A stretch of 64,000 bases of DNA from Mycobacterium sp. 852013-50091_SCH5140682 (GCF_001665685.1 NZ_LZTB01000063.1:27185-91184), one strand, 5' to 3'. Shown: positions 45,693-55,946, numbered from the stretch's first letter. Notes: generated by a model from the letters alone, not told the origin. Numbers and translations are program-made.

Positions 45693-47453
45693 TCAGCCCG
45701 GCAGCACCGGAAGCGCGCCCGGCACCATCAATGGGCGCACCTCCGACCAGCCGGGGTTGTCGGAGCTGGCCGACGCCGAAAGTTGCAGCACGCCACGCTG
45801 ATCGGCCACATACACCGTCGACGGGTTGGCCGCGACGGTGGTCACCGGCATCACCAGGTTGCGGCTCGGGCCGTCGGAGTTGACGCCGTCGATGTTGACG
45901 TAGGACACCGGATGCTGCGGATCGGTGCGGGACACCACGATGTCGTCGCCGGTCCGCCAGGCCAGCGACACCACCGTGTTGCCCATCCCGAAGCCGAGCC
46001 GGCGCGGATACGTCAGCTGGAACTGTCCGTCCTGGTTCTGCTCGACCCCGGCGAGGATCACCTGCCCGTTGATGACCATGGCCGCCCGGGTGCCGTCGCG
46101 GGACAGCTGCAGGTCGGTGATCGGGCCGGGATAGCGGGTGGCCACCGCGGTCGTGTCCACCGGGATCCGGCCCGGGGCACCGGAAGCGTCCTGGATCGCC
46201 CGCACCACGTTGATGCCGTCGACCACGACCCAGACCGCCTGGTCCAACGCCCAGCTCGGGCGCGACAGGGTCCGGCCTTCCAGGGCCTGCGCCGCGGTGC
46301 CGCCCAGTGGGCCGATCCACAGCGTGGCGGGAGGACTGGGGGCGCCCGGCGGCACGACCACCACCGACGCGGCCTCCTGGCCGTTGCGCGACACCGACGC
46401 CGAGACCTGGTTGGGCGCCAATCCGAACGAACCCGCGACCCGCGGCGCCTCCTGGCCCTCCAGCGAGACGAGCGACCCGCCCACCAGCGCGTGCAGCCCC
46501 GCCGCGGCGCCAGGGGCGGCGCCCGGATCGGTGGCGGCGACGTCGGAGGTCTCCCAGCCGTCGGCGAACCGGTCGTCCAGCGGCGCTCCGTCGGCGTTGA
46601 TCACGTACGGCCCGCTGATACCCGCCCGCGCCAAGGTCCAGATGATCTGCGCGGCCAGCAGCTGCCTGCTGTGCGGATCTCTTGCCGAGAGGTTCTCCAG
46701 ATCGATCCGGGCGCCGCCGTAGCCGCGGCCCACGCCGGTCTTGCCGCCGTCCGCACGGGTGACAGGCCCGCGCAGTTTCAGCTGAGCGCCCAGCAGGTTG
46801 TGCACCGACTTGGCCATCTCGGGGCGCGGGCCTGCGATCAGTTTGGTGACCAATTCGGTGGCCAGCTGGTCAGGGTCGGACACCGCGACGTAACGCGGAT
46901 CCGGTACGACGGTGTTGCCGGTCGGGTCGACGAAATACAGGTTGTTGCGTTTGTAGGTCGACTGGAACTGTTGCCAGTCAAGGAAAACCCCGTTGGGCAG
47001 CCGGTCGATGCGCCACCCGCCGCTGGTCTTGACCAGTTCGATCGGCCCCGGGTCGGGCAACGCGCCCTCCCCCGTCTCGAACACACCCAGGTCGGAGAAC
47101 GATCCGAGGATGTCGGCGTGCATGGTCACCGAAACCCGTTCCGAGCTCCGGGTTTCGACGAACACCACGCGGTCGATCAGCAGGGCACTGCCCGCATCGT
47201 CCCACGAGCTCGACGCCGATTCGGTGAGGAACTGCCGCGCCGCGAGATGGCGGTTGGCGGGATCCGCGGTGGCCTTGAGGAATTCCCGCAGCAGCACGTC
47301 GGGATCCATCTCGGGCGACGGCTTGGGCAGGTTCTGCGGCGCGGGGCGCTCGACGGTTCCGATGGCCTGCGGTGAGGACGTGTTGGGAATTCCGGCGCAG
47401 CCCGACGTGAGCACCACCAGGCCGACGATCGACGCGGCCAGCAGGCGCTTCAC
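45693..47453 (-). CDS. lpqB: Lipoprotein LpqB
   Basis: 586 residues, GTG start overlapping the mtrB stop by four bases. Signal and lipobox are VLTSGC, anchoring the mature protein at Cys19. A GerMN-like domain is followed by a beta-propeller-like C-terminal domain with repeated Trp/Asp blades. In mycobacteria LpqB binds the sensor domain of MtrB and tunes MtrA phosphorylation and cell division. The operon order mtrA-mtrB-lpqB supports this. Confidence 0.95.
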   Translation of the reverse strand: MKRLLAASIVGLVVLTSGCAGIPNTSSPQAIGTVERPAPQNLPKPSPEMDPDVLLREFLKATADPANRHLAARQFLTESASSSWDDAGSALLIDRVVFVETRSSERVSVTMHADILGSFSDLGVFETGEGALPDPGPIELVKTSGGWRIDRLPNGVFLDWQQFQSTYKRNNLYFVDPTGNTVVPDPRYVAVSDPDQLATELVTKLIAGPRPEMAKSVHNLLGAQLKLRGPVTRADGGKTGVGRGYGGARIDLENLSARDPHSRQLLAAQIIWTLARAGISGPYVINADGAPLDDRFADGWETSDVAATDPGAAPGAAAGLHALVGGSLVSLEGQEAPRVAGSFGLAPNQVSASVSRNGQEAASVVVVPPGAPSPPATLWIGPLGGTAAQALEGRTLSRPSWALDQAVWVVVDGINVVRAIQDASGAPGRIPVDTTAVATRYPGPITDLQLSRDGTRAAMVINGQVILAGVEQNQDGQFQLTYPRRLGFGMGNTVVSLAWRTGDDIVVSRTDPQHPVSYVNIDGVNSDGPSRNLVMPVTTVAANPSTVYVADQRGVLQLSASASSDNPGWSEVRPLMVPGALPVLPG

Positions 47454-49096
47454 ACGTTCTCCTCTTCCCTTACCTGTCGGCGTGGGTTATGTTGCGGTTC
47501 AATCGGTTTGAGCGGCAGCGGACTCGCGGTCACCTTGTGCCCGCGGACCAGCGGCAGGGTCAGCCGGAAGCAGGCGCCCTTACCCGGCTCGCCCCAGGCC
47601 TCGAGCCTGCCCTGGTGCAACCGTGCATCCTCGATGCTGATGGCCAGGCCGAGCCCGGTGCCACCGGAGCGCCGCACGCGCGACGGATCGGACCGCCAGA
47701 ACCTGCTGAACACCAGCTTCTCCTCGCCGGGGCGCAGCCCGACACCGAAGTCGCGCACGGTGACGGCGACGGTGTCCTCGTCGGCGGCCATGCGGATCTG
47801 CACCGGCTTGTGTTCGGCGTGGTCGATCGCGTTGGCGATGAGATTGCGCAGGATGCGTTCCACCCGCCGCGGATCCACCTCGGCGATCACTTCCGTGTCC
47901 GGCATGTCGACATCGAGTTCGATGGCGGCATCGGCGGCCAGGTGCCCGACGTTCTCCAACGCGTTGCGCACGGTGCCGCGCAGATCCACCGATTCGACCG
48001 ACAGTTCGGCGACACCGGCGTCGTGGCGCGAGATCTCCAACAGGTCGGCCAGCAGTGTCTCGAACCGGTCGAGTTCGTTGACCATCAACTCGGTCGAGCG
48101 GCGCAGTGCCGGATCGAGGTCGTCGCTGTGGTCGTAGATCAGGTCGGCCGCCATCCGCACCGTGGTGAGCGGGGTTCGCAGCTCATGGCTCACATCAGAG
48201 GTGAAGCGGCGCTGCAGGTTACCGAACTCCTCCAGCTGCTGAATCTGCCGGGACAGGCTCTCGGCCATGTCGTTGAACGACACCGCCAGGCGGGCCATGT
48301 CGTCCTCGCCGCGCACGGGCATCCGCTCGGTGAGGTGGCCCTCGGCGAACCGCTCCGCGATGCGCGATGCCGACCGCACCGGCTGCACGATCTGACGGGC
48401 CACCAGCAGCGCGATGGCCGCCAGCAGCCCGAGCAGCACGATGCCGCCGGTGGCCATCGTGCCGCGCACCAGCGAGATGGTGCTTTCCTCGTTGTTCAGC
48501 GGAAAAATCAGGTACAGCTCAAGATTGGGCACCGACGACGACGCCGGGGTGCCGACCACGAGGGCCGGCCCGGAAAACCCGTCGGTGCGGACCGTGGCGT
48601 ATTGGTAGCTGACCTGGCCGGCCTTGACGAAGTCACGTAATGCATTGGGCACCTGAGCGACCGGGCCCGCCGACGTGGCCGCGCGGGGTCCGTCGCCCGG
48701 GACCACGAGGACCGCGTCGAACGCGCCCGCGAGGTCACCACGGACATCGGCCTTGCGGTCGACGAGGGTGTTGCGCGCCAGCTGCAGGCTGCTGTCCAGG
48801 GACCGCGATTCTTCCCCACCGACGATGCCGCTCACGGTGTTTCGGGCCCGCTCGACCTCTTCGGTGGCAGCCTTGACCTTGACTTCCAGGATCCGGTCGG
48901 TGATCTGACTGGTCAGCACGAATCCCAGCACCAGGATGACGGCAAGCGAGAGCCCGAGCGTCAGCGTCACCACCCGCAATTGCAGCGAGCGGCGCCAAAT
49001 CAGACCAACAGCCCTGCCCAGCGTCCCCAATCCGCGCAGTAGTGGGCCGGAACCTCCCCAGCGCCCACGAATGCGCCGTCTGGAACCAAAGATCAC
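47450..49096 (-). CDS. mtrB: Sensor histidine kinase MtrB
   Basis: 548 residues, GTG start overlapping mtrA as GTGA. Membrane helices at about 40-62 and 214-234 flank an extracytoplasmic domain; a HAMP segment follows. The phosphorylated histidine is H304 in SHELRTP, and the ATPase domain carries the N box (LRNLIANAIDHA) and G boxes (DFGVGLRPGE, GTGLGLAIS). With MtrA it controls cell-wall and division genes. Confidence 0.96.
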   Translation of the reverse strand: MIFGSRRRIRGRWGGSGPLLRGLGTLGRAVGLIWRRSLQLRVVTLTLGLSLAVILVLGFVLTSQITDRILEVKVKAATEEVERARNTVSGIVGGEESRSLDSSLQLARNTLVDRKADVRGDLAGAFDAVLVVPGDGPRAATSAGPVAQVPNALRDFVKAGQVSYQYATVRTDGFSGPALVVGTPASSSVPNLELYLIFPLNNEESTISLVRGTMATGGIVLLGLLAAIALLVARQIVQPVRSASRIAERFAEGHLTERMPVRGEDDMARLAVSFNDMAESLSRQIQQLEEFGNLQRRFTSDVSHELRTPLTTVRMAADLIYDHSDDLDPALRRSTELMVNELDRFETLLADLLEISRHDAGVAELSVESVDLRGTVRNALENVGHLAADAAIELDVDMPDTEVIAEVDPRRVERILRNLIANAIDHAEHKPVQIRMAADEDTVAVTVRDFGVGLRPGEEKLVFSRFWRSDPSRVRRSGGTGLGLAISIEDARLHQGRLEAWGEPGKGACFRLTLPLVRGHKVTASPLPLKPIEPQHNPRRQVREEENV

Positions 49097-49779
49097 GGGG
49101 GTCCGGCCTTGTATCCCACTCCTCGAACGGTCAGCACCACCTGCGGGTTCTCCGGGTCTTTCTCGACCTTGGCCCGCAACCGCTGGACATGCACGTTCAC
49201 CAAACGGGTGTCAGCGGGGTGGCGATATCCCCACACCTGTTCGAGCAGCACATCACGAGTAAACACCTGCCGCGGTTTCCGCGCCAAGGCCACGAGCAGG
49301 TCGAACTCCAGCGGTGTCAGCGAAATCTGTTCGCCTTGGCGGGTCACCTTGTGAGCCGGAACGTCGATCTCGACGTCGCTGATCGACAGCAGCTCAGCCG
49401 GTTCATCTTCGTTGCGGCGCAAGCGTGCCCGCACCCGGGCCACCAATTCCTTCGGCTTGAACGGCTTCATCACGTAGTCGTCGGCGCCGGACTCCAGCCC
49501 GAGGACCACGTCGACGGTGTCGGTCTTGGCGGTCAGCATGACGATCGGTACACCGGAGTCGGCGCGCAGCACGCGGCAGACGTCGATGCCGTTCATACCG
49601 GGCAACATCAGGTCCAGTAGAACCAGATCCGGTCGCAGCTCGCGGACGGCGGTGAGCGCCTGGCTGCCGTCGCCGATGACCGCGGTGTCGAAACCCTCAC
49701 CGCGCAACACGATGGTGAGCATCTCGGCCAGCGATGGGTCGTCGTCTACGACAAGGATCCTTTGCCTCATGGAGTCCAT
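49093..49779 (-). CDS. mtrA: Response regulator MtrA
   Basis: 228 residues from the ATG at 49779; the length and start (MDSMRQRILVVDDD) agree with known MtrA, so the longer frame upstream is not used. Receiver Asp is D56 in LLDLMLPG; the C-terminal OmpR-type winged helix contains LTPLEFDLLVALARKP and VRGVGYKAG. Essential transcription factor in M. tuberculosis acting on dnaA, rpf and cell-wall genes. Confidence 0.97.
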   Translation of the reverse strand: MDSMRQRILVVDDDPSLAEMLTIVLRGEGFDTAVIGDGSQALTAVRELRPDLVLLDLMLPGMNGIDVCRVLRADSGVPIVMLTAKTDTVDVVLGLESGADDYVMKPFKPKELVARVRARLRRNEDEPAELLSISDVEIDVPAHKVTRQGEQISLTPLEFDLLVALARKPRQVFTRDVLLEQVWGYRHPADTRLVNVHVQRLRAKVEKDPENPQVVLTVRGVGYKAGPP

Positions 49780-49861
49780 GGTGTCACCAGAATGCGATAA
49801 AACTCGGGTACCACACGCGGTGATCTTGGGTTGATCTGCATGTGCGCTCCGATGGACGCGC

Positions 49862-50488
49862 TCAGCCGAACCGCAGCGCCAGCGCGGCCGGGTCCACGTC
49901 GGGCCCCGCGAGCGCCCACCGACCGCACCAGTCGGCGGCGGCGAGCCCGGCGTACACCTCACTTGTGCGTCGCTGCAGCCCGCCGTCGCGCTCGTATGCG
50001 TCCTTGGCTCGGTCGGCCTCGGTGTTGGCCCGGTGCTCGGCGCGCTCGGCGGCCAGCTCGGTGGGCACATCGAGCAGCACCTGCCAGTCCGGCCTCGGCA
50101 GCTTCAACCGGTCGTACTCCAGCTCACGCACCCAGGACACCACTTCGCCGTCAGCGCCCTGATGCAGCCGCGCCGCGCTGTAGGCGGCGTTGGAGGCCAC
50201 GTAGCGGTCGAGGATGACGACGTCGTAGGCGGCGCACAGATGCTCGATCTCCTCGCGCGCGCCGGCGCGGTCCAACGCGAACAGCACCGCCATGGCGTGC
50301 ACCGACTCGGCGAGGTCGCCGTGCGCGCCGTGCAGGGCTTCCGCGGCCAGGTCGGCGGGCACGGAATGGTGGTAGCGCGGAAACGCCAGGGTGCCGACGG
50401 ACTTGTGCGCGGACTCGAACGCCGCCCGTAGCCCGTTGGTCAGAGTGCGTTTGCCGGCGCCGTCGACGCCTTCGATCGCGATCAGCAC
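49862..50488 (-). CDS. tmk: Thymidylate kinase
   Basis: 208 residues. P-loop EGVDGAGKRTL, the TLAFPRY segment, the DRYVASNAAYSAAR lid-proximal motif and the PDWQVLLDV strand match mycobacterial Tmk. It phosphorylates dTMP to dTDP. It is 82 bases from mtrA on the same strand, as in M. tuberculosis (Rv3247c). Its other neighbour is sigC rather than sahH. Confidence 0.94.
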   Translation of the reverse strand: MLIAIEGVDGAGKRTLTNGLRAAFESAHKSVGTLAFPRYHHSVPADLAAEALHGAHGDLAESVHAMAVLFALDRAGAREEIEHLCAAYDVVILDRYVASNAAYSAARLHQGADGEVVSWVRELEYDRLKLPRPDWQVLLDVPTELAAERAEHRANTEADRAKDAYERDGGLQRRTSEVYAGLAAADWCGRWALAGPDVDPAALALRFG

Positions 50489-50501
50489 GCCGCGAGCCTA
50501 A

Positions 50502-51053
50502 CTACCCGGCGCGGTCGTCGGCGTTCGCGGCACGCATCAGATCGTCGCGGGCGCGCGCCACCCGCGACCGGATCGTGCCGACCGGGCAGCCGCACACCTC
50601 GGCGGCCTCGGCGTAGGACATGCCGATCACCTGGGTGAGGATCAGCGCTTCGCGGCGGTCGGCGTCCAGATCTGCCAACAGCATCCGGATCTCGACCATG
50701 TTCTCGATCCGCGCGCCGCGCCCGGCGGCCCCGGCGACGTCGTCGAGTTCGACCACGTGCACGGTGCGTGGACGGCTCGTGTTGTAGCGAATCTGGTCGA
50801 CCACCACCCGCCGGGCGATCGACAGCAGCCACGTGCGGGCGCTGGACCGGCCGCTGAATCGCGGCAGCGCGCGGATGGCCCGCAGGAACGTCTCCTGCGT
50901 CAGATCGTCGGCGCTGCCCGGGTCCGCCAGGTACGCCACCGTGCGCCAGACGTCCCGCTGGGTGGCTTCGATGAACTGGGACAGTGCGGCCTGGTCGCCG
51001 CGGCCCGCGGATTTGGCGAGGTGAGTAATTTGGTCGTCATCACCTGTCGCCAC
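50502..51053 (-). CDS. sigC: ECF sigma factor SigC
   Basis: 183 residues from a GTG. Region 2 (DVWRTVAYLADPGSADDLTQETFLRAIRALPRFSGRSSARTWLLSIAR in part) and region 4 (REALILTQVIGMSYAEAAEVCGCPVGTIRSRVARARD in part) are closely like M. tuberculosis SigC (Rv2069), including the CGCPVGTIRSR helix. No anti-sigma gene follows directly. SigC in mycobacteria has been tied to copper acquisition genes (ctpB and the nrp region), which fits the copper transport genes beside it here. It is 13 bases upstream of tmk on the same strand. Confidence 0.9.
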   Translation of the reverse strand: MATGDDDQITHLAKSAGRGDQAALSQFIEATQRDVWRTVAYLADPGSADDLTQETFLRAIRALPRFSGRSSARTWLLSIARRVVVDQIRYNTSRPRTVHVVELDDVAGAAGRGARIENMVEIRMLLADLDADRREALILTQVIGMSYAEAAEVCGCPVGTIRSRVARARDDLMRAANADDRAG

Positions 51054-51164
51054 GGCTAGTCACCCTAGGCCATCGCGCCCGGGAACTTTTCGCCGCGTTG
51101 CACCGACCAGTAGACGCATGGGCAAAGTCCGGCGGCCCAGGTTTTCAAGGAGGTAAGCGACACG

Positions 51165-53396
51165 ATGTCGAGTTCGGCACCGGTATGCGACGACGCGGTC
51201 AGCACGCGACGGATCCAACTGGACGTCAGCGGGATGTCCTGCGCCGCGTGCGCCAACCGCGTGGAAAAGGCGCTGAACAAGCTGCCCGGTGTGCGGGCGT
51301 CGGTGAATTTCGCCACCCGGGTCGCGACCATCGATGCCGATGAGCAGACCGGCTCGCAGGAGTTGTGTGAGGTCGTGCAGCGGACGGGATATGACGCCGA
51401 ACCGCGTAACGGCGGCGTCGACGAGGACGGGGATCCCGACGCCGATCACGCGCACAGCCTGCTGATCCGGTTGGCCGTCGCGGCGGTGTTGTTCGTGCCG
51501 CTGGCCGATCTCTCGGTGATGTTCGCCGTGGTGCCCAGTACGCGCTTCGCCGGCTGGACGTGGGTGCTCACCGCGCTGGCGCTGCCTGTGGTGACGTGGG
51601 CGGCGTGGCCGTTTCACCGCGTCGCGCTGCGCAACGCGCGTCACCGCAGCGCCTCGATGGAGACGCTCATCTCGGTCGGCATCACCGCGGCCACGATCTG
51701 GTCGCTCTTCACCCTGTTCGGCACCCACCACACCACCGACCGCCGAGGCATCTGGCAGGCGCTGCTGGGCAGCGACGCCATCTACTTCGAGGTCGCGGCC
51801 GGGGTGACGGTGTTCGTGCTGGCCGGACGCTACTTCGAGGCGCGGGCCAAGTCGAAGGCGGGCGGGGCGCTGCGTGCGCTGGCGGCATTGTCGGCCAAGG
51901 ACGTCACGGTGCTGCTCGCCGACGGTTCGGAGATGCTCATCCCGGCCGACGAGCTCAAGGAGCAGCAGCGGTTCGTGGTGCGCCCGGGGCAGACGATCGC
52001 TGCCGACGGACTGGTGATCGAGGGAACTGCGGCGGTCGACATGAGCGCGATGACGGGTGAGGCCCGACCGGTGCGCGCCGACGCCGGCTCGAACGTCATC
52101 GGCGGCACGGTGGTGCTCGACGGCCGGTTGATCATCGAGGCCGCCGCGGTGGGCGCCGACACCCGCTTCGCCGGGATGGTCCGGCTCGTCGAGGACGCCC
52201 AGACCCAGAAGGCCAACGCACAACGCCTCGCCGACCGGGTCGCATCGGTGTTCGTGCCCGCGGTGTTCGCGCTGTCGGCGCTGACGGCCGCCGCGTGGCT
52301 GCTCGCCGGCGGCGGGCCCGACCGCGCGTTTTCGGCCGCGCTTGCGGTGCTGGTCATCGCATGCCCGTGCGCGCTGGGCCTGGCGACGCCGACGGCCATG
52401 ATGGTGGCGTCCGGTCGCGGCGCCCAACTCGGAATCTTCCTCAAGGGCCACCAGTCCCTGGAGGCGACTCGGGCGGTGGACACCGTCGTCTTCGACAAGA
52501 CCGGAACGCTGACGACGGGCCGGCTCAGCGTCAACACGGTCGTCGCGGTGTCGGGGTGGCGGCCCGAGGACGTGCTCGCCCTGGCCGCGGCCGTGGAGTC
52601 GGCATCCGAACACGCCGTGGGGCTGGCCATCGCGACCGCCGGTGGCCGCGGCGAACCGGTGCAGGATTTTCGCGCGGTCGCGGGGCGTGGGGTCAGCGGT
52701 ACCGTCACCGGCCGGGCCGTGCGGGTGGGCAAACCGTCCTGGATCGCCCCGCACTGTGATTCGCCGACCCTGCTCGCGGGCCGCCGCAGCGCCGAATCAC
52801 GAGGCGACACCGTGGTGTACGTCGAGGTCGACGGCGAGGCTTGCGGGGTCATCGCGGTGTCCGACGCCGTCAAGGACACCGCTGCCGATGCCGTCGCCGC
52901 GCTGCACCGCCGGGGCCTGCGCACGGTGCTGCTGACCGGGGACAATCCGGCGTCGGCCGCAGCGGTCGCTGACCGGGTCGGCATCGACGAGGTGATCGCC
53001 GATGTGCTGCCCGAGGGCAAGGTCGACGTCATCGAGCAGCTGCGCGACCGCGGCCGTGTCGTGGCGATGGTCGGCGACGGCATCAACGACGGGCCCGCGC
53101 TGGCCTGCGCCGATCTCGGCATGGCGATCGGGCGGGGCACCGACGTGGCGATCGGCGCGGCCGACATCATCCTGGTCCGCGACAACCTCGACGTCGTCCC
53201 GCTCGCGCTGGATCTGGCCGCGGCCACCATGCGCACCATCAGGGTCAACATGGTGTGGGCGTTCGGCTACAACGTGGCGGCCATCCCCATCGCCGCGGCC
53301 GGGTTGCTCAACCCGCTGATCGCCGGTGCGGCGATGGCGTTCTCGTCGTTCTTCGTGGTGTCGAACAGCTTGCGGTTGCGCAACTTCGGGCGTTAG
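51165..53396 (+). CDS. Cu(+)-type P1B ATPase (CtpA/CtpB-like)
   Basis: 743 residues, AAGGAGG before the ATG. An N-terminal heavy-metal domain has GMSCAAC (C26, C29). The intramembrane CPC motif is at 400-402, phosphorylation Asp in DKTGT (444-448), and the TM7/TM8 signatures GYN and MAFSS mark class 1B-1 copper(I) transporters. In mycobacteria CtpA and CtpB load copper into extracytoplasmic proteins or act in homeostasis rather than bulk efflux. It is divergent from sigC across 111 bases. Confidence 0.92.
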   Translation: MSSSAPVCDDAVSTRRIQLDVSGMSCAACANRVEKALNKLPGVRASVNFATRVATIDADEQTGSQELCEVVQRTGYDAEPRNGGVDEDGDPDADHAHSLLIRLAVAAVLFVPLADLSVMFAVVPSTRFAGWTWVLTALALPVVTWAAWPFHRVALRNARHRSASMETLISVGITAATIWSLFTLFGTHHTTDRRGIWQALLGSDAIYFEVAAGVTVFVLAGRYFEARAKSKAGGALRALAALSAKDVTVLLADGSEMLIPADELKEQQRFVVRPGQTIAADGLVIEGTAAVDMSAMTGEARPVRADAGSNVIGGTVVLDGRLIIEAAAVGADTRFAGMVRLVEDAQTQKANAQRLADRVASVFVPAVFALSALTAAAWLLAGGGPDRAFSAALAVLVIACPCALGLATPTAMMVASGRGAQLGIFLKGHQSLEATRAVDTVVFDKTGTLTTGRLSVNTVVAVSGWRPEDVLALAAAVESASEHAVGLAIATAGGRGEPVQDFRAVAGRGVSGTVTGRAVRVGKPSWIAPHCDSPTLLAGRRSAESRGDTVVYVEVDGEACGVIAVSDAVKDTAADAVAALHRRGLRTVLLTGDNPASAAAVADRVGIDEVIADVLPEGKVDVIEQLRDRGRVVAMVGDGINDGPALACADLGMAIGRGTDVAIGAADIILVRDNLDVVPLALDLAAATMRTIRVNMVWAFGYNVAAIPIAAAGLLNPLIAGAAMAFSSFFVVSNSLRLRNFGR

Positions 53397-53420
53397 CCGC
53401 CGCGAGCGGGACCGTGCCCC

Positions 53421-53876
53421 TCATCGGCCACGCGTCCGCATGTCCGGCTGGGACCGTTCGATGGGTGTGAAGACGAGCGTCAGCCAGTGGCCGGTCAACG
53501 CCGCCACGGCAAGGTCGGCGGCCACCAACCAGGCCAGCCCGGTGCCGTGGTGTCCGGTGCGTAGCCACCACAGCGCGCCGACGCCGATCACGGTGGCCAA
53601 CCCGCTGAAATACGCCGCGGCGCAGCACCAGCGGTAGCGTCGCCGGGCCAGCGCCACCGAGGACGCCGCGCCTGCGAGCGCGAACATCACCAGGCTCACT
53701 GCCGGAACACCTTGTGCTGCACCGGTATCCCCGAGGCACCACCACGTCACCGCGCTGACAGCAAGGACCAGCACGGCCGCAACACCGCCGGCGAACCGCG
53801 ACCGCCCCATCCACACCTCGTCGAGCACGCGGCCTTCGATCGTGCGCAGGGTGTCCATGAATGCGTCGCCCGTCAC
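53421..53876 (-). CDS. Small four-helix membrane protein in the copper island
   Basis: 151 residues from the GTG at 53876, chosen because AAGGAGG lies 8 bases upstream; longer frames overlap the CtaG gene. A soluble N-terminal ~25 residues precede four predicted membrane helices (FAGGVAAVLVLAVSAV, VSLVMFALAGAASSV, AYFSGLATVIGVGALW, LAWLVAADLAVAALT). No family recognised. It follows the CopD-CtaG gene by 85 bases and is probably co-transcribed with it. Confidence 0.7.
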   Translation of the reverse strand: MTGDAFMDTLRTIEGRVLDEVWMGRSRFAGGVAAVLVLAVSAVTWWCLGDTGAAQGVPAVSLVMFALAGAASSVALARRRYRWCCAAAYFSGLATVIGVGALWWLRTGHHGTGLAWLVAADLAVAALTGHWLTLVFTPIERSQPDMRTRGR

Positions 53877-53961
53877 CGCTGATCCTCCTTCACCCGACCC
53901 GGTTTCGTCGTCCGCATATCTGGTCGCGCCGAAGCCCCCTGTGGTTCCCGGGAACTGAATA

Positions 53962-55905
53962 TCAACGCCGATCGCGAGACAGCTCGCGCAGCATCGCGTT
54001 GTAGGCGTCCAGTTCGTCGTCGGCATAGGAGGAGTCGGCGTGGCGATCCGAGCGCGACGCCGCGCGGCGGTCCTGGCGCGCCCACTGCGCCACCAACGCG
54101 ACGACCACGATGATGACGGGCAGTTCGCTTGAGCCCCAGGCGATTGCACCGCCCAGATGCTGGTCGTCCTCGATGCTGCCCAGCCACGGCAGGCCCACGT
54201 TGCGGTAGAACGGTCCGCCCATCACCGAGGTCATGGTCATGGTCGCGATGCCGAAGAAGGCGTGAAACGGCATCACCGCGAACAGCAGTCCGAGCCGGCC
54301 CAGGAAGGGCAGCTTCCGCGGCCCCGGGTCGATACCGATGATGCCCCAGTAGAAGAGATAACCGACGAGCAGAAAGTGCAGGCTCATCAACTCGTGGCCC
54401 CAGTGATAGCGCGCCAAGGTGTTGAAGATCGGCGTGAAGTACACGACGTACAGCGACGCGACGAACAGGATGAACGCGATCATCGGATTCGCCAGGAACG
54501 CCGTGACTTTCGAGTGCACCAACCACAGCAGCCATTCGCGGGGCCCGGGTGGCCGGCTGTCACCGGCGGCAGGCAGGGCACGCAGCGCCAGGGTCACCGG
54601 ACCGCCGAGCACGAGCAGCACCGGGATGAACATGTTCAGGATCATGTGTTCGGCCATGTGCACGCTGAACATCGCCGAGCCGTACGCCCGCACACCGGAA
54701 CTGGTGGTGAAGACCAGCAGGGCACACCCGGCCAGCCACGCGACGAGCCGTCCGGCCGCCCAGCCGTCGCCGCGTCGGCGCAGCCTCAGGTAGCCCGCGA
54801 GGTACAGCCCTGCCAGGACGATCGCACCCACGCCGATGAATGTGTCGAACCGCCATGCGGTCAGCAGCGTGAGCACGCTCGGCGGCTCGGGCAGCTCATA
54901 CCCGAGAAACACGTCCCAGGCGGTGAACCGGTGCGCCAGCAACCGCGGCGCGGGTTGGGTGGCCATCGCGGCGAGCAGGGCCATCACCCCGATCACGGCG
55001 GCCGCGTCGATGACGTCCTTCGCGCGGTACCGCCTGACGTCACGACGCCACACGGTGACGTCGCCCAGCCACACGGCGAGCAGCAGCACCCCGGCGCCCA
55101 ACCCGGCTCGCCCGTAGCCGGTGTCGGTCGGCAGCGCCGATCCGGCGAGCAGGATCAGCAGGATCGTGCCGTAGCCGAGTGCGACGGCGCCACTGAGCGT
55201 TTCGAGCAGCAGCACCCGGCGCGCCACCGCGGGGGCGGGCGGGCCTGCGACCGCCGCCAGCTTGAAGCCGGCCAGCGCAGCCAGTGCGACGACGAAGACG
55301 ATCGCGGTGCTCGTCGCGTAGTCGTGATCGGGCCCCTGACCGGCGTTGCCGCTGACCGCCACTGCGACCACGGCCACCGCGGTGGGCACCAGCAGCACCA
55401 CGTGCGTGATCCACTTGACCGACAATCGCACGGCGACCGCCACGAGAGCTGCCGCGGCAGCCACCACGATCCACGCCCGTGACGTCTCCGAGGCCGCGAC
55501 CGCCGGAATCACAGCGCCGCTCAACATCAGTCGCACGGCGTCGGCACCGGCGGCGCTGGCGGCCGACACCGCCACCATCAGCAGCGCTGTCACCGCCCAG
55601 ATCGCGGCGGCCCGCTCGACGAGCACGTGCACACGGAACGCCTGTTCGTCGATCACCCCGGCGGTGTCGGGCCGCGCGGTGGTGACGACGTACAGCAGGC
55701 CGCCCAGGCACGCGGCGCCGCACAGCGTGGCGACGAATTGTCCGACCGGCAGTGCCGCCGCGGTCAGCGCCCCCGGATAGGAGTCGCCGGTGGCCGCATA
55801 GACGCCCGCGCGGCCGGTCAGGCCGTAGGCGACCAGGCCGGCCAGCGCGGCCGCGATCGCCGCCGCGGCGCTCTTCGCCCGCGGGCGCTTCTGGCTTGAT
55901 TGCAC
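53962..55905 (-). CDS. CopD-CtaG fusion membrane protein (Rv0102-like)
   Basis: 647 residues from the GTG at 55905, preceded by GGAGGG; an ATG at 55971 would add 22 residues but would place the dyad at 55947-55969 inside the gene. The N-terminal half has the CopD copper-import domain helices; the C-terminal ~260 residues are a caa3-type CtaG domain (VHMAEHMILNMFIPVLLVLGGP, LHFLLVGYLFYWGIIGIDP), with His/Met residues placed to bind copper. The M. tuberculosis homologue Rv0102 lies next to ctpB, so the association with a copper ATPase is conserved. Likely role: copper uptake and delivery to cytochrome oxidase. Confidence 0.85.
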   Translation of the reverse strand: MQSSQKRPRAKSAAAAIAAALAGLVAYGLTGRAGVYAATGDSYPGALTAAALPVGQFVATLCGAACLGGLLYVVTTARPDTAGVIDEQAFRVHVLVERAAAIWAVTALLMVAVSAASAAGADAVRLMLSGAVIPAVAASETSRAWIVVAAAAALVAVAVRLSVKWITHVVLLVPTAVAVVAVAVSGNAGQGPDHDYATSTAIVFVVALAALAGFKLAAVAGPPAPAVARRVLLLETLSGAVALGYGTILLILLAGSALPTDTGYGRAGLGAGVLLLAVWLGDVTVWRRDVRRYRAKDVIDAAAVIGVMALLAAMATQPAPRLLAHRFTAWDVFLGYELPEPPSVLTLLTAWRFDTFIGVGAIVLAGLYLAGYLRLRRRGDGWAAGRLVAWLAGCALLVFTTSSGVRAYGSAMFSVHMAEHMILNMFIPVLLVLGGPVTLALRALPAAGDSRPPGPREWLLWLVHSKVTAFLANPMIAFILFVASLYVVYFTPIFNTLARYHWGHELMSLHFLLVGYLFYWGIIGIDPGPRKLPFLGRLGLLFAVMPFHAFFGIATMTMTSVMGGPFYRNVGLPWLGSIEDDQHLGGAIAWGSSELPVIIVVVALVAQWARQDRRAASRSDRHADSSYADDELDAYNAMLRELSRDRR

Positions 55906-55946
55906 CGGGGTGACGCCCTCCGTCGGAGACAGGTACTCGCCGACGA

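Noticed and set aside
51054..51164. SigC or SigH/E type promoter (GGAAC box) in the sigC-ATPase intergenic region
   Set aside because: GGAAC is present but no matching -10 element occurs at the proper distance on either strand.
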